Shown here: positions 26,412 through 35,585 of the stretch, in pieces
Position numbering within the stretch: position 1 is the first letter of the stretch
Layout: every line of letters starts with the position of its first letter
Assembly (NCBI RefSeq): GCF_004310285.1
Contig: NZ_SISF01000023.1
Coordinates: 186,001 to 250,000, forward strand
Direction of reading: 5' to 3'
Length of the DNA: 64,000 nucleotides
DNA from: Agrobacterium cavarae
GTDB taxonomy: Bacteria > Pseudomonadota > Alphaproteobacteria > Rhizobiales > Rhizobiaceae
The notes under the pieces: model-generated
Database searches by the model: none
What the model was told of the DNA's origin: nothing
What the model saw: only the letters and a program-made list of their open reading frames with translations
Made by a program: the position numbers and the translations under genes

Positions 26412-26657
26412 TTAAGACGTCGGACAAGCCGACGGCGTCTTCTTGGTGCGTTTGGTCACCAGAGCGGCCACTGCGGATTTGCGATCGGCCAGTTCTTTTG
26501 CAAGGCGGGCCGCCTTTAGTCTGGCTGTTTTCGCGTCCCGCGCATCGACGGCAGCTTGCAGTTCATCGACAGCGTGATTTTTTGCGAAGAATGGCGTCTG
26601 AAGCTTGCCGAAGGCAAGCTCCGCCTGCTGGCGGGATTTGCTGTGTGTTTGTGTCAT
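26412..26657 (-). CDS. Small basic hypothetical protein
   Basis: An 81-residue, Ala/Lys/Arg-rich protein (MTQTHSKSRQQAELAFGK, later RDAKTARLKAARLAKELADR) with predicted long helices. It resembles a small conserved protein seen beside cold-shock genes in rhizobia, but I cannot name it. A GGAGAGG site lies 12 nt before the start. A terminator separates it from the cold-shock gene upstream. Confidence 0.6.
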   Translation of the reverse strand: MTQTHSKSRQQAELAFGKLQTPFFAKNHAVDELQAAVDARDAKTARLKAARLAKELADRKSAVAALVTKRTKKTPSACPTS

Positions 26658-26689
26658 GGGGTATTTGCCTCTCCGGCCATATGCCGAAA

Positions 26690-26717
26690 CGAAAAAGGCC
26701 AGGCGCAATGCCTGGCC
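26690..26717 (-). terminator. Intrinsic terminator after the cold-shock gene
   Basis: On the minus strand GGCCAGGC (26717-26710) pairs with GCCTGGCC (26704-26697) around a 5-nt loop, then TTTTTCG. It is a strong, classical terminator. Confidence 0.88.
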
Positions 26718-26778
26718 TCGAATGAAATTGCTCCCGGCAGTGCCAGTACATCCGTGGTCAAAGGGAAGCGGATCTCAA

Positions 26779-26988
26779 TTATGCGGACTGCAGATTGGTC
26801 GCAGACATCTTGCCCGACTTGTTGTCGCGCTCGAGTTCGAAGCCAATCTTTTGGCCTTCGACGAGTTCGCGCATTCCTGCACGCTCGACAGCCGAAATGT
26901 GAACGAATGCGTCAGCGCCGCCATTGTCAGGCTGAATGAAGCCGAAGCCTTTTGTGGAATTAAACCATTTAACTGTGCCAGTGGTCAT
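26779..26988 (-). CDS. Cold-shock protein (CspA family)
   Basis: The 69-residue single-domain protein has both nucleic-acid-binding motifs, KGFGFI (RNP1) and DAFVHI (RNP2), after [10 protein letters not shown]. It binds single-stranded RNA/DNA and melts RNA structure. AAGGG precedes ATG 26988; five upstream codons are not part of the family. A promoter at 27137-27165 would give a leader of about 140 nt, typical of csp mRNAs whose leader is itself cold-responsive. Confidence 0.95.
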   Translation of the reverse strand: MTTGTVKWFNSTKGFGFIQPDNGGADAFVHISAVERAGMRELVEGQKIGFELERDNKSGKMSATNLQSA

Positions 26989-27003
26989 AATGAACCCTTT
27001 CAA

Positions 27004-27417
27004 AGCATAGAGTGAAGGACCGCGTAACGGATGCCACGCGGATAAAAACCGACTATTTTTGAAAGAGAAGTTCGCTTAGAGCGCGGTGCCAATCGCGCGG
27101 TAGACAAAGCTCGGCAAGCAAAAGATCGATGACCTATCTATAGGGCAGTTCATCACCGTAGTCAACGAAAAGTTTTCACTTTTATCGATGTTCGTCTTTT
27201 GGTTGTGCTTTCGGGGGATTGCGTCACTTTTCTTTCCCACGGATCGATCGGCCTTGGCGCGGGGTCCTTTTCCGATACGCAGCGCCGTTTCACGTTCATT
27301 GATGGGAGGGGAGTTGTCGCGTTCAAATGCTTGCAACTCTTCGCCAACCATGTGCCTCATGACGCGAAACCAGCAAACGTTTCGACTGGGAGATTGGCGA
27401 TGAACGTTTACGGAGCA
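27004..27417. other. Leader and promoter region of the cold-shock gene, no supported ORF
   Basis: The right half holds no gene I can support. Short ORFs on both strands lack ribosome sites and family features. The left part is the csp leader and promoter; the remainder is spacer up to the end of the oxidoreductase gene at 27418. Confidence 0.5.
27137..27165 (-). promoter_or_regulatory. Strong sigma-70 promoter of the cold-shock gene
   Basis: On the minus strand TTGACT (27165-27160) and TATAGA (27142-27137) are separated by 17 bp. Transcription would begin near 27130, giving a leader of about 140 nt. Confidence 0.75.
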
Positions 27418-27981
27418 CTAGAACCTGGCTCCCAGGTCTTTCGCGCTTGATATAATCGCAGCCGCCTGGGCCTCGCCTTCCAGCGATCCATATAAAAGCT
27501 CGACGCTGCCTTCTTTGACACTGCAATAATCAAGGGTCCCCACCTTCAGCTGTGTACGAAAGGAGATGTCATATCCGCGCTTGCGGTAGTCATCCTCCGT
27601 CGCACCGGCGATGCCGACCATCAACACCTTGGCATGCGGATAGGTTTTGCTTCCGAAGGCCCAGTTCTGAGCCCACACGCGGTCGATCCATCCTTTCAGG
27701 ATCGCTGGCATGGACCACCACCACACGGGAAAGAAGAGCACAGTGGCATCGTTGCGTTCCACGCGCTCCATCTCTCTCCGAACATCTTCAGCGAAGTCGA
27801 TATCTCGCCCGCTCCAATCCGGCTCGTCTTCGGCTTTGAGCACCGGGTCGAAATTCTCCGCCACCAGATCGGCGAACTCGACCTCGTGGCCGTTGGCTCG
27901 CGCTGCTTCGGCAAAAGCGCGCCCCGCTTGATGTGTCAGTGAGTTCTGACGTGGATGGGCGATGACCACCAAAATCTGCAT
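27418..27981 (-). CDS. NAD(P)H dehydrogenase (quinone)-like flavoprotein
   Basis: The 187-residue flavodoxin-fold protein begins MQILVVIAHPRQNSLTHQ, the phosphate-binding start of the NQO1/MdaB/KefF family, and has the ring-binding segment FFPVWWWSMPAILKGWIDRV. It transfers two electrons from NAD(P)H to quinones or similar acceptors. No regulator is adjacent, and it appears to be a single-gene unit. Confidence 0.85.
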   Translation of the reverse strand: MQILVVIAHPRQNSLTHQAGRAFAEAARANGHEVEFADLVAENFDPVLKAEDEPDWSGRDIDFAEDVRREMERVERNDATVLFFPVWWWSMPAILKGWIDRVWAQNWAFGSKTYPHAKVLMVGIAGATEDDYRKRGYDISFRTQLKVGTLDYCSVKEGSVELLYGSLEGEAQAAAIISSAKDLGARF

Positions 27982-28183
27982 AAGGCGATGTCCTTCATAG
28001 TGACCAGACGACCGCAGGCGGCGCGGCAGCGTTCAAGGACCGTGCCGGTTATGGCGCCGTCCAGGCGGTCTAGGTATGAAGGGAGGACCGGCACTTCAAT
28101 CCTGTCACGACATCGTGCCTCAGCAGAGATCGTTGGAGCAGAGGGGCCAGCCGATGCGGCCTCTCTGCTGAATTGATTGGCCG

Positions 28184-29089
28184 TTACCGCTTGTTCACCG
28201 CATCAGCCAGCTTCAAGGCCCGCTCCAGGCAGGCGGGCTGCTGGTCGGCAAAGCGTTCTGCGCCGATTTCCATGATGAGGGTGGTGTCGGGCAGGAAGGT
28301 GAGTTCGGAGAAAATGTCCTCCCAGTCAATATCGCCCCAGCCGATCGGCAGGTGAAGGTCGCCGATGCCGAGTGCGGTGGCTTCTGCGGGGTGGTAGAAC
28401 TTCTTCATCGTGTAGGGCAGGCCGAAGCTATCATGCACATGCAGATGGCCGGTAACAGGCGCCATGGCGCGCAGTTCTTCGCGGAAATCCAGACCCTTGA
28501 AGGTGGATTCGATATAGGCGTGGCTGAAATCGATCAGGGCGGCGAGATTGTCGTGGCCGACAGCCTTCACGGTTTCTGCCACTTGCGATGGCGTCTGGCG
28601 GTACTGGCCGTCTTCCGTGGTGAAGATGTTTTCCAGAACGATGCGCACGCCATAGGTCTTGGCAATCTCGGCCATTTCGAAAAGAGCCTCACGCTCCATC
28701 TGGTCGAGATCGCTGCCACTCATGCCATCGGAGAGGATCGCATTGCCGCTGTGGTGCACGAGCACGCCAGCGCCCAGCCGGTCACAGAGTTCGAGCATGG
28801 CACGCACGACCTTCTTCTGCAGATGCAGGTGCTCGCGATCCATGAAGTTGGAGACAATCTGGCCATGCAGGGAGAGTTTCTTGAACGCATACTGCTTGAC
28901 GATATCGCGGACGCGCTGTGCGCGGTCCTCGATGATGCGACCGCCGGAGATGATCTCCTCGCCATAGATGCCGATTTCACAGGCGCTTGCGCCGGTATCG
29001 GCAATGATCTTCAGGGACGAGTCCAGGGTGGAAAGATCGCCGCGCCCGGTGGCATTGCAAAAGCCGACGGCGGAAATGATGGAGGTCAT
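28184..29089 (-). CDS. Sugar phosphate isomerase/epimerase (xylose isomerase-like TIM barrel)
   Basis: The 301-residue protein has the fold's typical metal- and sugar-site segments: LSLHGQIV, GVLVHHSGN, IVLENIFTTEDG, ALIDFSHAYIES, HLHVHDSFG and LIMEIGAERF. The alternating E/H/D residues fit a divalent-metal isomerase/epimerase of the AP-endonuclease-2 superfamily. It is the last gene of the ABC importer operon (40 nt after the ATPase gene), so it probably acts on the imported compound. The exact substrate is unknown. Confidence 0.8.
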   Translation of the reverse strand: MTSIISAVGFCNATGRGDLSTLDSSLKIIADTGASACEIGIYGEEIISGGRIIEDRAQRVRDIVKQYAFKKLSLHGQIVSNFMDREHLHLQKKVVRAMLELCDRLGAGVLVHHSGNAILSDGMSGSDLDQMEREALFEMAEIAKTYGVRIVLENIFTTEDGQYRQTPSQVAETVKAVGHDNLAALIDFSHAYIESTFKGLDFREELRAMAPVTGHLHVHDSFGLPYTMKKFYHPAEATALGIGDLHLPIGWGDIDWEDIFSELTFLPDTTLIMEIGAERFADQQPACLERALKLADAVNKR

Positions 29090-29128
29090 GTGCGTTTCCT
29101 TGATGCAGTCAATGAATGCGGGAGATCT

Positions 29129-30259
29129 TCAGGCACTATGGGCCAGAACATCCAGGTTGGTGAAGCCGGCTTGATCGGCTGACGCGAGGCTTGAGTCGAT
29201 CCGCCGTTCCGTTATGGGATCGAAAAAGTGCAGATGCGCTGCGGGGAACTGCAGCATGACCCTGTCGCCGGGGCGGACGGTGAGATCCTCACCAATCGCG
29301 GCTGCAAAGATCTGGCCGCGAATGTCCGCATAGACGATGCGACCGGAGCCGAGTTCCTCGACAAAATCCACTACGGCGGAAATGCCGTCGCCCTGACGGG
29401 AGACGACACACTGCTCTGGCCGGATGCCGGCAATCACGTCTTCACCCGATAGGGCGCGCGCGATCTCTGCTGGCATTGGGCTGGACCAGTTGCCGAAGCT
29501 GACGGCAGCGCTCTCACGGTCCACCTTGGCATTGAAGAGGTTCATCGCGGGAGAGCCGATGAAGGATGCGACAAAAGTGCTGGCCGGTCGGTTATAGATG
29601 TCGAGCGGCTGCCCCACCTGTTCGACATTGCCCTTGTTCATGATCACCAGCCGATCCGCCAGCGTCATGGCCTCCACCTGATCATGGGTGACGAAGACCG
29701 ATGTCGCGGACAGGCGTTGATGCAGCCTGCGGATTTCCGCACGCATGGTGACGCGGAGCTTGGCATCGAGGTTGGAGAGCGGCTCGTCGAAGAGAAAGAC
29801 ATCCGGCTCGCGAATGATGGCGCGCGCCATGGCAACGCGCTGGCGCTGGCCACCGGACAGCGCCGCAGGCTTGCGCTCTAGATAGTCCGAAAGGCCGACA
29901 ATCTTCGCCGTTTCCTCGATCCTGCGGCGGCGCTCTGCCTTGGCCACGCCGGCGACCTTCAGCGCATAGCCGATATTGTCGGCAACCGTCATATGCGGAT
30001 AGAGCGCATAGTTCTGGAACACCATGGCGCAACCGCGCTCACGCGGTTCCAGGCGGTTCACCACCTTGCCGGCAATGGCGATTTCGCCGGCGGTGATGTC
30101 TTCAAGCCCGGCAATCATGCGCAGTAGGGTGGATTTGCCGCAACCGGAAGGGCCGAGGATCACGACGAATTCTCCGGACGGAAAGATGAGGTCGACACCA
30201 TGCAGCATCTTGGTCTTGCCGTAGGATTTATGCACCTGACGAATGTCGATCTGCGCCAT
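29129..30259 (-). CDS. ugpC: ABC importer ATP-binding protein, UgpC/MalK type
   Basis: The 376-residue ATPase has Walker [11 protein letters not shown], signature [15 protein letters not shown], Walker [14 protein letters not shown] and a C-terminal regulatory TOBE-like domain (IRPEQCVV, then [14 protein letters not shown]), as in UgpC/MsmK/MalK. It energises import through the two permeases encoded next to it. The Ugp name follows from the binding protein; the ATPase alone would not distinguish sugar from glycerol-3-phosphate systems. Confidence 0.85.
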   Translation of the reverse strand: MAQIDIRQVHKSYGKTKMLHGVDLIFPSGEFVVILGPSGCGKSTLLRMIAGLEDITAGEIAIAGKVVNRLEPRERGCAMVFQNYALYPHMTVADNIGYALKVAGVAKAERRRRIEETAKIVGLSDYLERKPAALSGGQRQRVAMARAIIREPDVFLFDEPLSNLDAKLRVTMRAEIRRLHQRLSATSVFVTHDQVEAMTLADRLVIMNKGNVEQVGQPLDIYNRPASTFVASFIGSPAMNLFNAKVDRESAAVSFGNWSSPMPAEIARALSGEDVIAGIRPEQCVVSRQGDGISAVVDFVEELGSGRIVYADIRGQIFAAAIGEDLTVRPGDRVMLQFPAAHLHFFDPITERRIDSSLASADQAGFTNLDVLAHSA

Positions 30260-30286
30260 GGTTTGGCACTCCTGTTCTATGAACTG

Positions 30287-31174
30287 TCATTTCTCGGTGG
30301 AGACGAGGCCACGCACGAACCAGCGCTGCAAAAGCCCGACGACGAGAAGCGGCGGCAACATGATGATGAGGGAACCGGCGAGCGTGACATTCCAGTCAGG
30401 CGTGCCGTTTTCGGATGGGAGGAGGCTGGAGAGCGACATCATCACCGTCTTGTAGGACGGGTCGGTCACCATCAGAAGCGGCCAGAGATACTGGTTCCAG
30501 CCATAGACGAACATGATCGTCGTCAGCGCCAGCATGTTGGTGCGTGACAGCGGCAGGATCATATCGACGAAGAAGCGCATGGGTCCGGAGCCATCCATGC
30601 GCGCCGCCTCGGCCAGCTCGTCGGGCAACGTCATGAAGAACTGACGGTAGAGAAATGTGCCGGTGGCCGTGGCAATCAGCGGCAAGGTCAGGCCCGCATA
30701 GGAGTTCAACAGGTTCCATTCGATCTTGATGTCGATGCCCGAGACGGCGTTGATCAGGAGCGCGAAGGGATGGAACATGTCGGCAGCCACCGCATAGGTC
30801 GGCACCACGCGTACTTCCAGCGGCAGCATCAGCGTAATGAACACCGTCCAGAAGAACAGGTGCCGCAGCGGCGAGCGGAAGAAGACGATGGCAAAGGCCG
30901 TGCAGGCCGACAGCGCCACCTTCCCGACGGTAACAAGCGAGGCCATGATGAAGCTGTTGAGCATGGCATTGCCAAGATTGGCGCGGTTCCAGGCTGCGTG
31001 CATGTTCTCGAACAGGCGATCGCTTGGCATGAAGCTGAAGGGCACGCTGTTGATCTGCTGCAGCGATTGGCTGGCACCGGAAATGATGACAATGAAGGGG
31101 CCGATCAGCAGCAGGAAGCCGATGATCATCAGGACGTAGGTAAAGGCGTCTGCGTAAGGGGTGCGCTGGATCAT
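30287..31174 (-). CDS. ugpE: ABC importer permease, UgpE-like
   Basis: The 295-residue inner-membrane protein has about six helices and the coupling loop EAARMDGSGPMRFFVDMILPL (conserved core EAARMDG). It is a carbohydrate-type (CUT1) permease and pairs with the other permease encoded upstream. The segment YADAFTYVLMIIGFLLLIGP forms the first helix. It lies 28 nt before the ATPase gene in the transcription order. Confidence 0.87.
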   Translation of the reverse strand: MIQRTPYADAFTYVLMIIGFLLLIGPFIVIISGASQSLQQINSVPFSFMPSDRLFENMHAAWNRANLGNAMLNSFIMASLVTVGKVALSACTAFAIVFFRSPLRHLFFWTVFITLMLPLEVRVVPTYAVAADMFHPFALLINAVSGIDIKIEWNLLNSYAGLTLPLIATATGTFLYRQFFMTLPDELAEAARMDGSGPMRFFVDMILPLSRTNMLALTTIMFVYGWNQYLWPLLMVTDPSYKTVMMSLSSLLPSENGTPDWNVTLAGSLIIMLPPLLVVGLLQRWFVRGLVSTEK

Positions 31175-31181
31175 CGCCGTC

Positions 31182-32072
31182 TCACTTGTAATGCACGCGC
31201 CGCTCGATGAAGCGGAACTGGATGAAGGTGAAGACCATGATCAGGCCGATCAGAATGATGCTCTGCGCCGAGGCGCCGGAATAGTTGAGCCCCTGGAACG
31301 CTTCCTGCACGATGCGGAACACCATGACTTCGGTCGCATGGTTCGGGCCGCCGCCGGTCGTGTGGTGGACGATGCCGAAGGTATCGGAGCCGACAAAGCC
31401 TTCGGTCATCATGGTCACGGTCAGGAAGAACAGCGTGGGCGCAAGCAGCGGCACCTGAATATCGATTGCGCGGCGGATCGGACCGGATCCATCCATCGCA
31501 GCCGCTTCCGTCAGGCTGCGCGGTACCGATTGCAGTCCGGCCAGCAGGAAGATGAAGGTGTAGCCCGCCCATTTCCAGATGAAGATGATGATGACCAGCG
31601 CCAGCGCATGGCTGCCGAATTTGGCCGGATTCCAGATATCGGGATAAATCGCGTTCAGCGAGGCGGCGAGGCCGCGTTCGGGCGAGAGGATGAAGCGAAA
31701 CGCCATGCCCGCTGCCGGACCGGCAATGGCAAAGGGCAGGATGTAGAGGACGCGGAAGAAACCGGAGCCCGGCAGTTGCCGATCGACCGCCAGCGCGAGC
31801 GTGAGGCCGATGAGAATGGCAAAGAACGGGCCGACGATTGCAAAGATCAGGCTGACGGTCACCGAGTTCCAGTAAAGCGGATCGGCGAAGGTCTCGTAGA
31901 AATTGGCAAGTCCGACAAATTCCGCGGCCCCGCCGAACGGCGGCTCCAGCGTGAATGCCCAGTTCACCACCGCCACGGCAGGCCAATAGAAGAACAGGGC
32001 AATGAGAGCGAGCTGCGGCAGGGCAAAAAGCAGGGGTAGCCAGGTGCTCTTGAAGACGGAGCGCTTTTCCAT
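31182..32072 (-). CDS. ugpA: ABC importer permease, UgpA-like
   Basis: The 296-residue permease begins MEKRSVFKSTWLPLLFALPQ and has the coupling loop EAAAMDGSGPIRRAIDIQVP. Six helices are evident. An upstream in-frame start exists, but ATG 32072 gives the normal family length. It is the first membrane gene after the binding-protein gene, and its stop is 7 nt before the UgpE-like start. Confidence 0.88.
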   Translation of the reverse strand: MEKRSVFKSTWLPLLFALPQLALIALFFYWPAVAVVNWAFTLEPPFGGAAEFVGLANFYETFADPLYWNSVTVSLIFAIVGPFFAILIGLTLALAVDRQLPGSGFFRVLYILPFAIAGPAAGMAFRFILSPERGLAASLNAIYPDIWNPAKFGSHALALVIIIFIWKWAGYTFIFLLAGLQSVPRSLTEAAAMDGSGPIRRAIDIQVPLLAPTLFFLTVTMMTEGFVGSDTFGIVHHTTGGGPNHATEVMVFRIVQEAFQGLNYSGASAQSIILIGLIMVFTFIQFRFIERRVHYK

Positions 32073-32138
32073 GGAAATTCCAATAGACAGTCTGGATGAT
32101 CGTGCCACCCGTGTTCACGGGTGGCACTGTATGAGCGC

Positions 32139-33482
32139 TTAGTTGATGGAGACGCCCGAGAAGGTCTTTTCGAAGCGGCGCAGGCCGACATTGGAGCGCT
32201 CGACGGCCTTGTCGAGTTCCTGCTGAACGTCGCCGTTCTGCATGTAGATCGCCTCAAGCGCCGTGGAGAGTTCCTTGCGGATCTGCGTGAAATTGCCGAG
32301 GCGAATGCCGCGTGTGGTATCGGTCGGCTCGGTCAGCGTCAGGCTTTCGATGGCGACTTCACGGCCCTTGTAGGGTGCCTTGTCGTAGAAGCCGTTCTTC
32401 TTCATGCTCTCGAAGCCGGTCTTGGTGACGGGGATGTAGCCGGTTACGGTGGACCACCATTCGACCATGTCCGGCTGGGCGATGAAGTTGAGGAACGCCG
32501 CAGCGCCCTTGTATTCAGCGTCTGGACGGCCAGCCATGACCCACAGCGAAGCGCCGCCAACCAGCGACTTCTTGCGCTCGGTGCCCTTGAAGACTGGCAG
32601 CATGGCAACATCCCACTTCACGCCCTCAGGCAGCGTCTTGCCGACGGTGCCGTGGTCGGCAATCGAGCTCATTGCCATCTGGCAGGTCTGCGAGGTGAAG
32701 GAGGGAACCGTGTCCATGCCGAGCGTCTTGGTCTTGACGACGAAGAGCTTCTCGTCCTGCATCTTCTTGAAGAACTTCAATTCGTCGACGACCTTGGTCT
32801 TGTTGACGACGAGTTCCGCATTCAGGCCCTTATAGCCATTGCCTTCCGTGGCAATTGGCTGGTCGTGGATAGCGGAGAACTGTTCGATCAGCGGCCAGGT
32901 ATCGAAGTTGAATGCCAGCGGGCATTCGTAACCGGCAGCCTTCAGCTTCTTGGCGGCCTCGGCCACATCTTCCCAGGTTTCCGGCTTGCTGGTCACGCCA
33001 GCCTTTTCGAAGGCGCTGACATTGTAATAGAAAACCGCGGTAGAGGAGTTGAACGGGAAGGAGTTCAGCTCACCAGCGGCCGTTGCGTAGTAGTTGGCAA
33101 TGCCGGGGAAATAGTTGCTCCAGTCGATCTTGTAGCCATTGTCGGCCATCAGCTGCTTGGCCGGAACGAAGGCCTTGGACAACATCATGTCCAGCGTGCC
33201 TGCATCATAAATCTGCGCGATGGCGGGGTGCTTCTTGGCGCGGTAGGCGGCAATCGTGTTCTGCAGCGTTGCGTCATAGCTGTTTTGCGAGGTGCAGACG
33301 ATTTCATAATCCGGCTGCGACGCGTTGAACTTCTTGCAGGCGTCCTGCACACGCTCGCCGAGATCGCCGGAGAGGCCGTACCAGAACTCGAATTTTGTCT
33401 TTTCAGCATGAGCGGCCGTGGTGCCGAGCGCGGCGACGACAGCAAGCGATGCCACGAAGGAAGAAAGGGTCGACGTTTTCAT
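32139..33482 (-). CDS. ugpB: Periplasmic solute-binding protein, UgpB-like
   Basis: The 447-residue protein has a signal peptide (MKTSTLSSFVASLAVVAALG, cleavage after about AHA-26). The mature part closely follows UgpB: FWYGLSGDLGERV, PAIAQIYDAGTLDMMLSK, LNSFPFNSSTAVFYYN, LVGGASLWVMAGR and RGIRLGNFTQIRKEL. UgpB binds sn-glycerol-3-phosphate and glycerophosphodiesters. Here no glycerophosphodiesterase (ugpQ) follows; an isomerase-like gene does, so the ligand could differ. Weak Pho-box-like half-sites lie upstream. Confidence 0.8.
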   Translation of the reverse strand: MKTSTLSSFVASLAVVAALGTTAAHAEKTKFEFWYGLSGDLGERVQDACKKFNASQPDYEIVCTSQNSYDATLQNTIAAYRAKKHPAIAQIYDAGTLDMMLSKAFVPAKQLMADNGYKIDWSNYFPGIANYYATAAGELNSFPFNSSTAVFYYNVSAFEKAGVTSKPETWEDVAEAAKKLKAAGYECPLAFNFDTWPLIEQFSAIHDQPIATEGNGYKGLNAELVVNKTKVVDELKFFKKMQDEKLFVVKTKTLGMDTVPSFTSQTCQMAMSSIADHGTVGKTLPEGVKWDVAMLPVFKGTERKKSLVGGASLWVMAGRPDAEYKGAAAFLNFIAQPDMVEWWSTVTGYIPVTKTGFESMKKNGFYDKAPYKGREVAIESLTLTEPTDTTRGIRLGNFTQIRKELSTALEAIYMQNGDVQQELDKAVERSNVGLRRFEKTFSGVSIN

Positions 33483-33819
33483 GAGGGGAGCCTCGTTGGA
33501 AAGAAACGATGGCCTGGTCGCGGAATTTTTCGGCCCGGCGAGCAAAACCGGCGCCGTCCTAACAATGCCGTATGACAGGTCGCGGACGTTTTCTTGAATA
33601 TTGGATGACGGGTCTTTGTGGTCTGACCGTCATCGACCATCGAAGGGATCATCACCGAGCTGTTACGAGAGGCGCGTCGAAGCTCTGCAATTTCTTGCCC
33701 CAACGGCATGGCTTTGCGCGAATCTTATGTATAATCACACGGGTAAGCACTGACCTGCACCATCGTGCCAGCCCTTGAGCGATGGCGTTTTTCATTTCAT
33801 ACCGGGCCGGATCATCTGA
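33483..33819. other. Divergent promoter region between ugpB and the solute-binding protein gene
   Basis: No gene is supported here. It holds the Pho-like half-sites listed separately. A TATAAT at 33730-33735 on the plus strand is the likely -10 of the downstream gene, with only a poor -35. Confidence 0.5.
33561..33609 (-). promoter_or_regulatory. Weak Pho-box-like half-sites before ugpB
   Basis: On the minus strand CTGTCAT occurs at 33578-33572, followed by CATTGTT at the position of a second repeat. Another GTCAT lies at 33609-33605, exactly 33 bp (three 11-bp turns of Pho repeats) away. The match is partial, but ugp operons are Pho-regulated elsewhere. Confidence 0.35.
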
Positions 33820-34689
33820 ATGCGCTCTTTGATGGCACGATTGAAAAATCTCGGTCTTCGAACTTCCATTGTGTGCATGACAGCACTTGCGTTAGGTGGC
33901 GTCGCGCGTGCCGAAAGCGGGAACCTGCCGGTGCTCTTCGACAAGCAGGAACGTCTGCCAGGGGCAGATCTCTCGTCCATTCCCCGCGTCCGGTTCCTGA
34001 TGTCGGTCGATTTCCCGCCCTTCAATTTTACCGATCAGGACGGCAGGCTGGTGGGCTTCCATGTCGATCTCGCCCGCGAGATCTGCGCCCAGCTGAAGAT
34101 CGAAAGCAAATGCCAGGTCCAAGCGCTCCCCTTCGATGAGTTGGAGGCCGCACTGGAGCTCGGCGAGGGAGAGGCCGTGGTGTCGGGCGTTGCCTCGACG
34201 TCTGATCTGCGCAAGAGCTTCAGCTTCACGCGGCCTTATTTGCTGCTGCCAGCGCGTTTCGCTGTGTCGAAAGCTGCCAAGCTGGAAGGACAATCGGCGG
34301 CCACTGCTCTGACCGGCAAGAAGGTCGGCGTCGTCAGCAATTCGCGCCATGAAGCAATGCTGAAATCCTTCTTCCCAAACGTCGTTCCTACCGGTTTTGC
34401 CGGCTACGAGCCGATGTATGAAGCGCTGAAAACCGGCAAGGTCGATGCGGTCTTTGCCGACAGTTTGCGTCTGCCCTTCTGGGTCGCCGGCACGGCGTCG
34501 GAAAATTGCTGCGCCATGTTCGATGGTCCCTACATGTCCGACAAGTTTCTGGGCGAGGGGCTCTCGATCATGACGGTCGATCCTGAAAACAAGCTCGTAC
34601 CTGCCTTCGATCAGGCGCTCGCAGCCCTTTCGCGCAACGGGCGCCTCGAGGAAATCTACCGCCGTTATTTTCCCTACGGGCTTTTCTGA
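33820..34689 (+). CDS. Orphan family-3 solute-binding protein
   Basis: The 289-residue protein has an N-terminal signal peptide (IVCMTALALGGVARAES) and a PBPb domain: VDFPPFNFTDQDGRLVGFHV, VSGVASTSDLRKSFSFTRPY, KKVGVVSNSRHEAMLKSF and GKVDAVFADSLRLPFWVAG. The arginine in TSDLRKSF corresponds to the amino-acid-binding position of this family. No permease or ATPase gene is adjacent, so it may work with a distant transporter or as a sensor. An extra segment of two vicinal cysteines (ENCCAMF) is unusual. Confidence 0.8.
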   Translation: MRSLMARLKNLGLRTSIVCMTALALGGVARAESGNLPVLFDKQERLPGADLSSIPRVRFLMSVDFPPFNFTDQDGRLVGFHVDLAREICAQLKIESKCQVQALPFDELEAALELGEGEAVVSGVASTSDLRKSFSFTRPYLLLPARFAVSKAAKLEGQSAATALTGKKVGVVSNSRHEAMLKSFFPNVVPTGFAGYEPMYEALKTGKVDAVFADSLRLPFWVAGTASENCCAMFDGPYMSDKFLGEGLSIMTVDPENKLVPAFDQALAALSRNGRLEEIYRRYFPYGLF

Positions 34690-34721
34690 CGTTAGGCAGT
34701 CAATTAGGCGGTGTCAGCCTG

Positions 34722-35372
34722 TTACGCTACGAGAGCAGGTTGGTTCAGCTTGGATAGTTGAATCACTGCCTGCGTCCGACTATCGACATTGAGCTTCAGC
34801 AGAATGGCTGAGACATGCGCCTTGATCGTCGCTTCGGAGACGTTGAGTTCGTAGGCGATCTGCTTGTTCAGCAAGCCTTCCCCAAGCATGCCGAGCACAC
34901 GGCTTTGCTGCGGCGTCAGCGTTCTCAGTCTGTTGATCAGGTCCGCCATATCGGCATCCTGATCGCGGTTGGACTGACAGGAGGCGGGGATCCAGACGTC
35001 GCCTTCCAGCACGGTGCGGATGGCTGTGCGGATATCATCGATGCCGGACGACTTGGAAATGAAGCCGGACGCGCCAAGCTCGATCGCACGGCGCATGGTG
35101 GCAGGGTCGTCGGTGGCCGACACGATGATGATCGGCAGGCTAGAAAATTCCGCCCGCAGTGCCATCAGGCCGGAAAAGCCGCTGACACCCGGCATGGCAA
35201 GATCGAGCAGCATGAGATCGGCGTCCGGCTGCTCTTCCGCGCAGCGTCTCGCATCGTCGAAATCGCCCGCTTCGATGAAACTATTGTTGCCTTCGAGACC
35301 ACCCACTGCCTGACGCAGAGCGCCGCGAAATAGCGGATGGTCATCCGCAATGATAATCGTGAGTTCTGCCAT
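34722..35372 (-). CDS. LuxR/NarL-family response regulator
   Basis: The 216-residue protein has a receiver domain with Asp10/Asp11, phospho-acceptor Asp57 (LMLLDLAMPG), the SATDD switch region, and a C-terminal helix-turn-helix (LTPQQSRVLGMLGEGLLNKQ, then NVSEATIKAHVSAILLKL). It should bind DNA after phosphorylation. No histidine kinase is beside it, so its partner is elsewhere. It is convergent with the solute-binding protein gene. Confidence 0.88.
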   Translation of the reverse strand: MAELTIIIADDHPLFRGALRQAVGGLEGNNSFIEAGDFDDARRCAEEQPDADLMLLDLAMPGVSGFSGLMALRAEFSSLPIIIVSATDDPATMRRAIELGASGFISKSSGIDDIRTAIRTVLEGDVWIPASCQSNRDQDADMADLINRLRTLTPQQSRVLGMLGEGLLNKQIAYELNVSEATIKAHVSAILLKLNVDSRTQAVIQLSKLNQPALVA

Positions 35373-35585
35373 GCCGCGCCCCCTCCCAAGAGCATTTCAT
35401 GCGACTCTTCCTCCTGCAGGCCGACAGGCGACTGCGCCGTTAAGATTGCGCCAAATCGTGAGCAACACAAGTCTTCAATTGCAGCCAAGCCTCACTACCT
35501 CTCGGTCGAGGATAAAAATCTGTGTGAATCGATGGACAACGGGGACCATTTGCGGCAAACCGCCCTGACGTGAAGGAGATGCCCG

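Noticed and set aside
27162..27347. Short minus-strand ORFs upstream of the cold-shock gene
   Set aside because: They have no ribosome site or family features, and the segment overlaps the cold-shock promoter region.
28352..29182. 276-codon ORF on the plus strand across the isomerase gene
   Set aside because: No family features; the minus-strand protein is a recognisable isomerase/epimerase.
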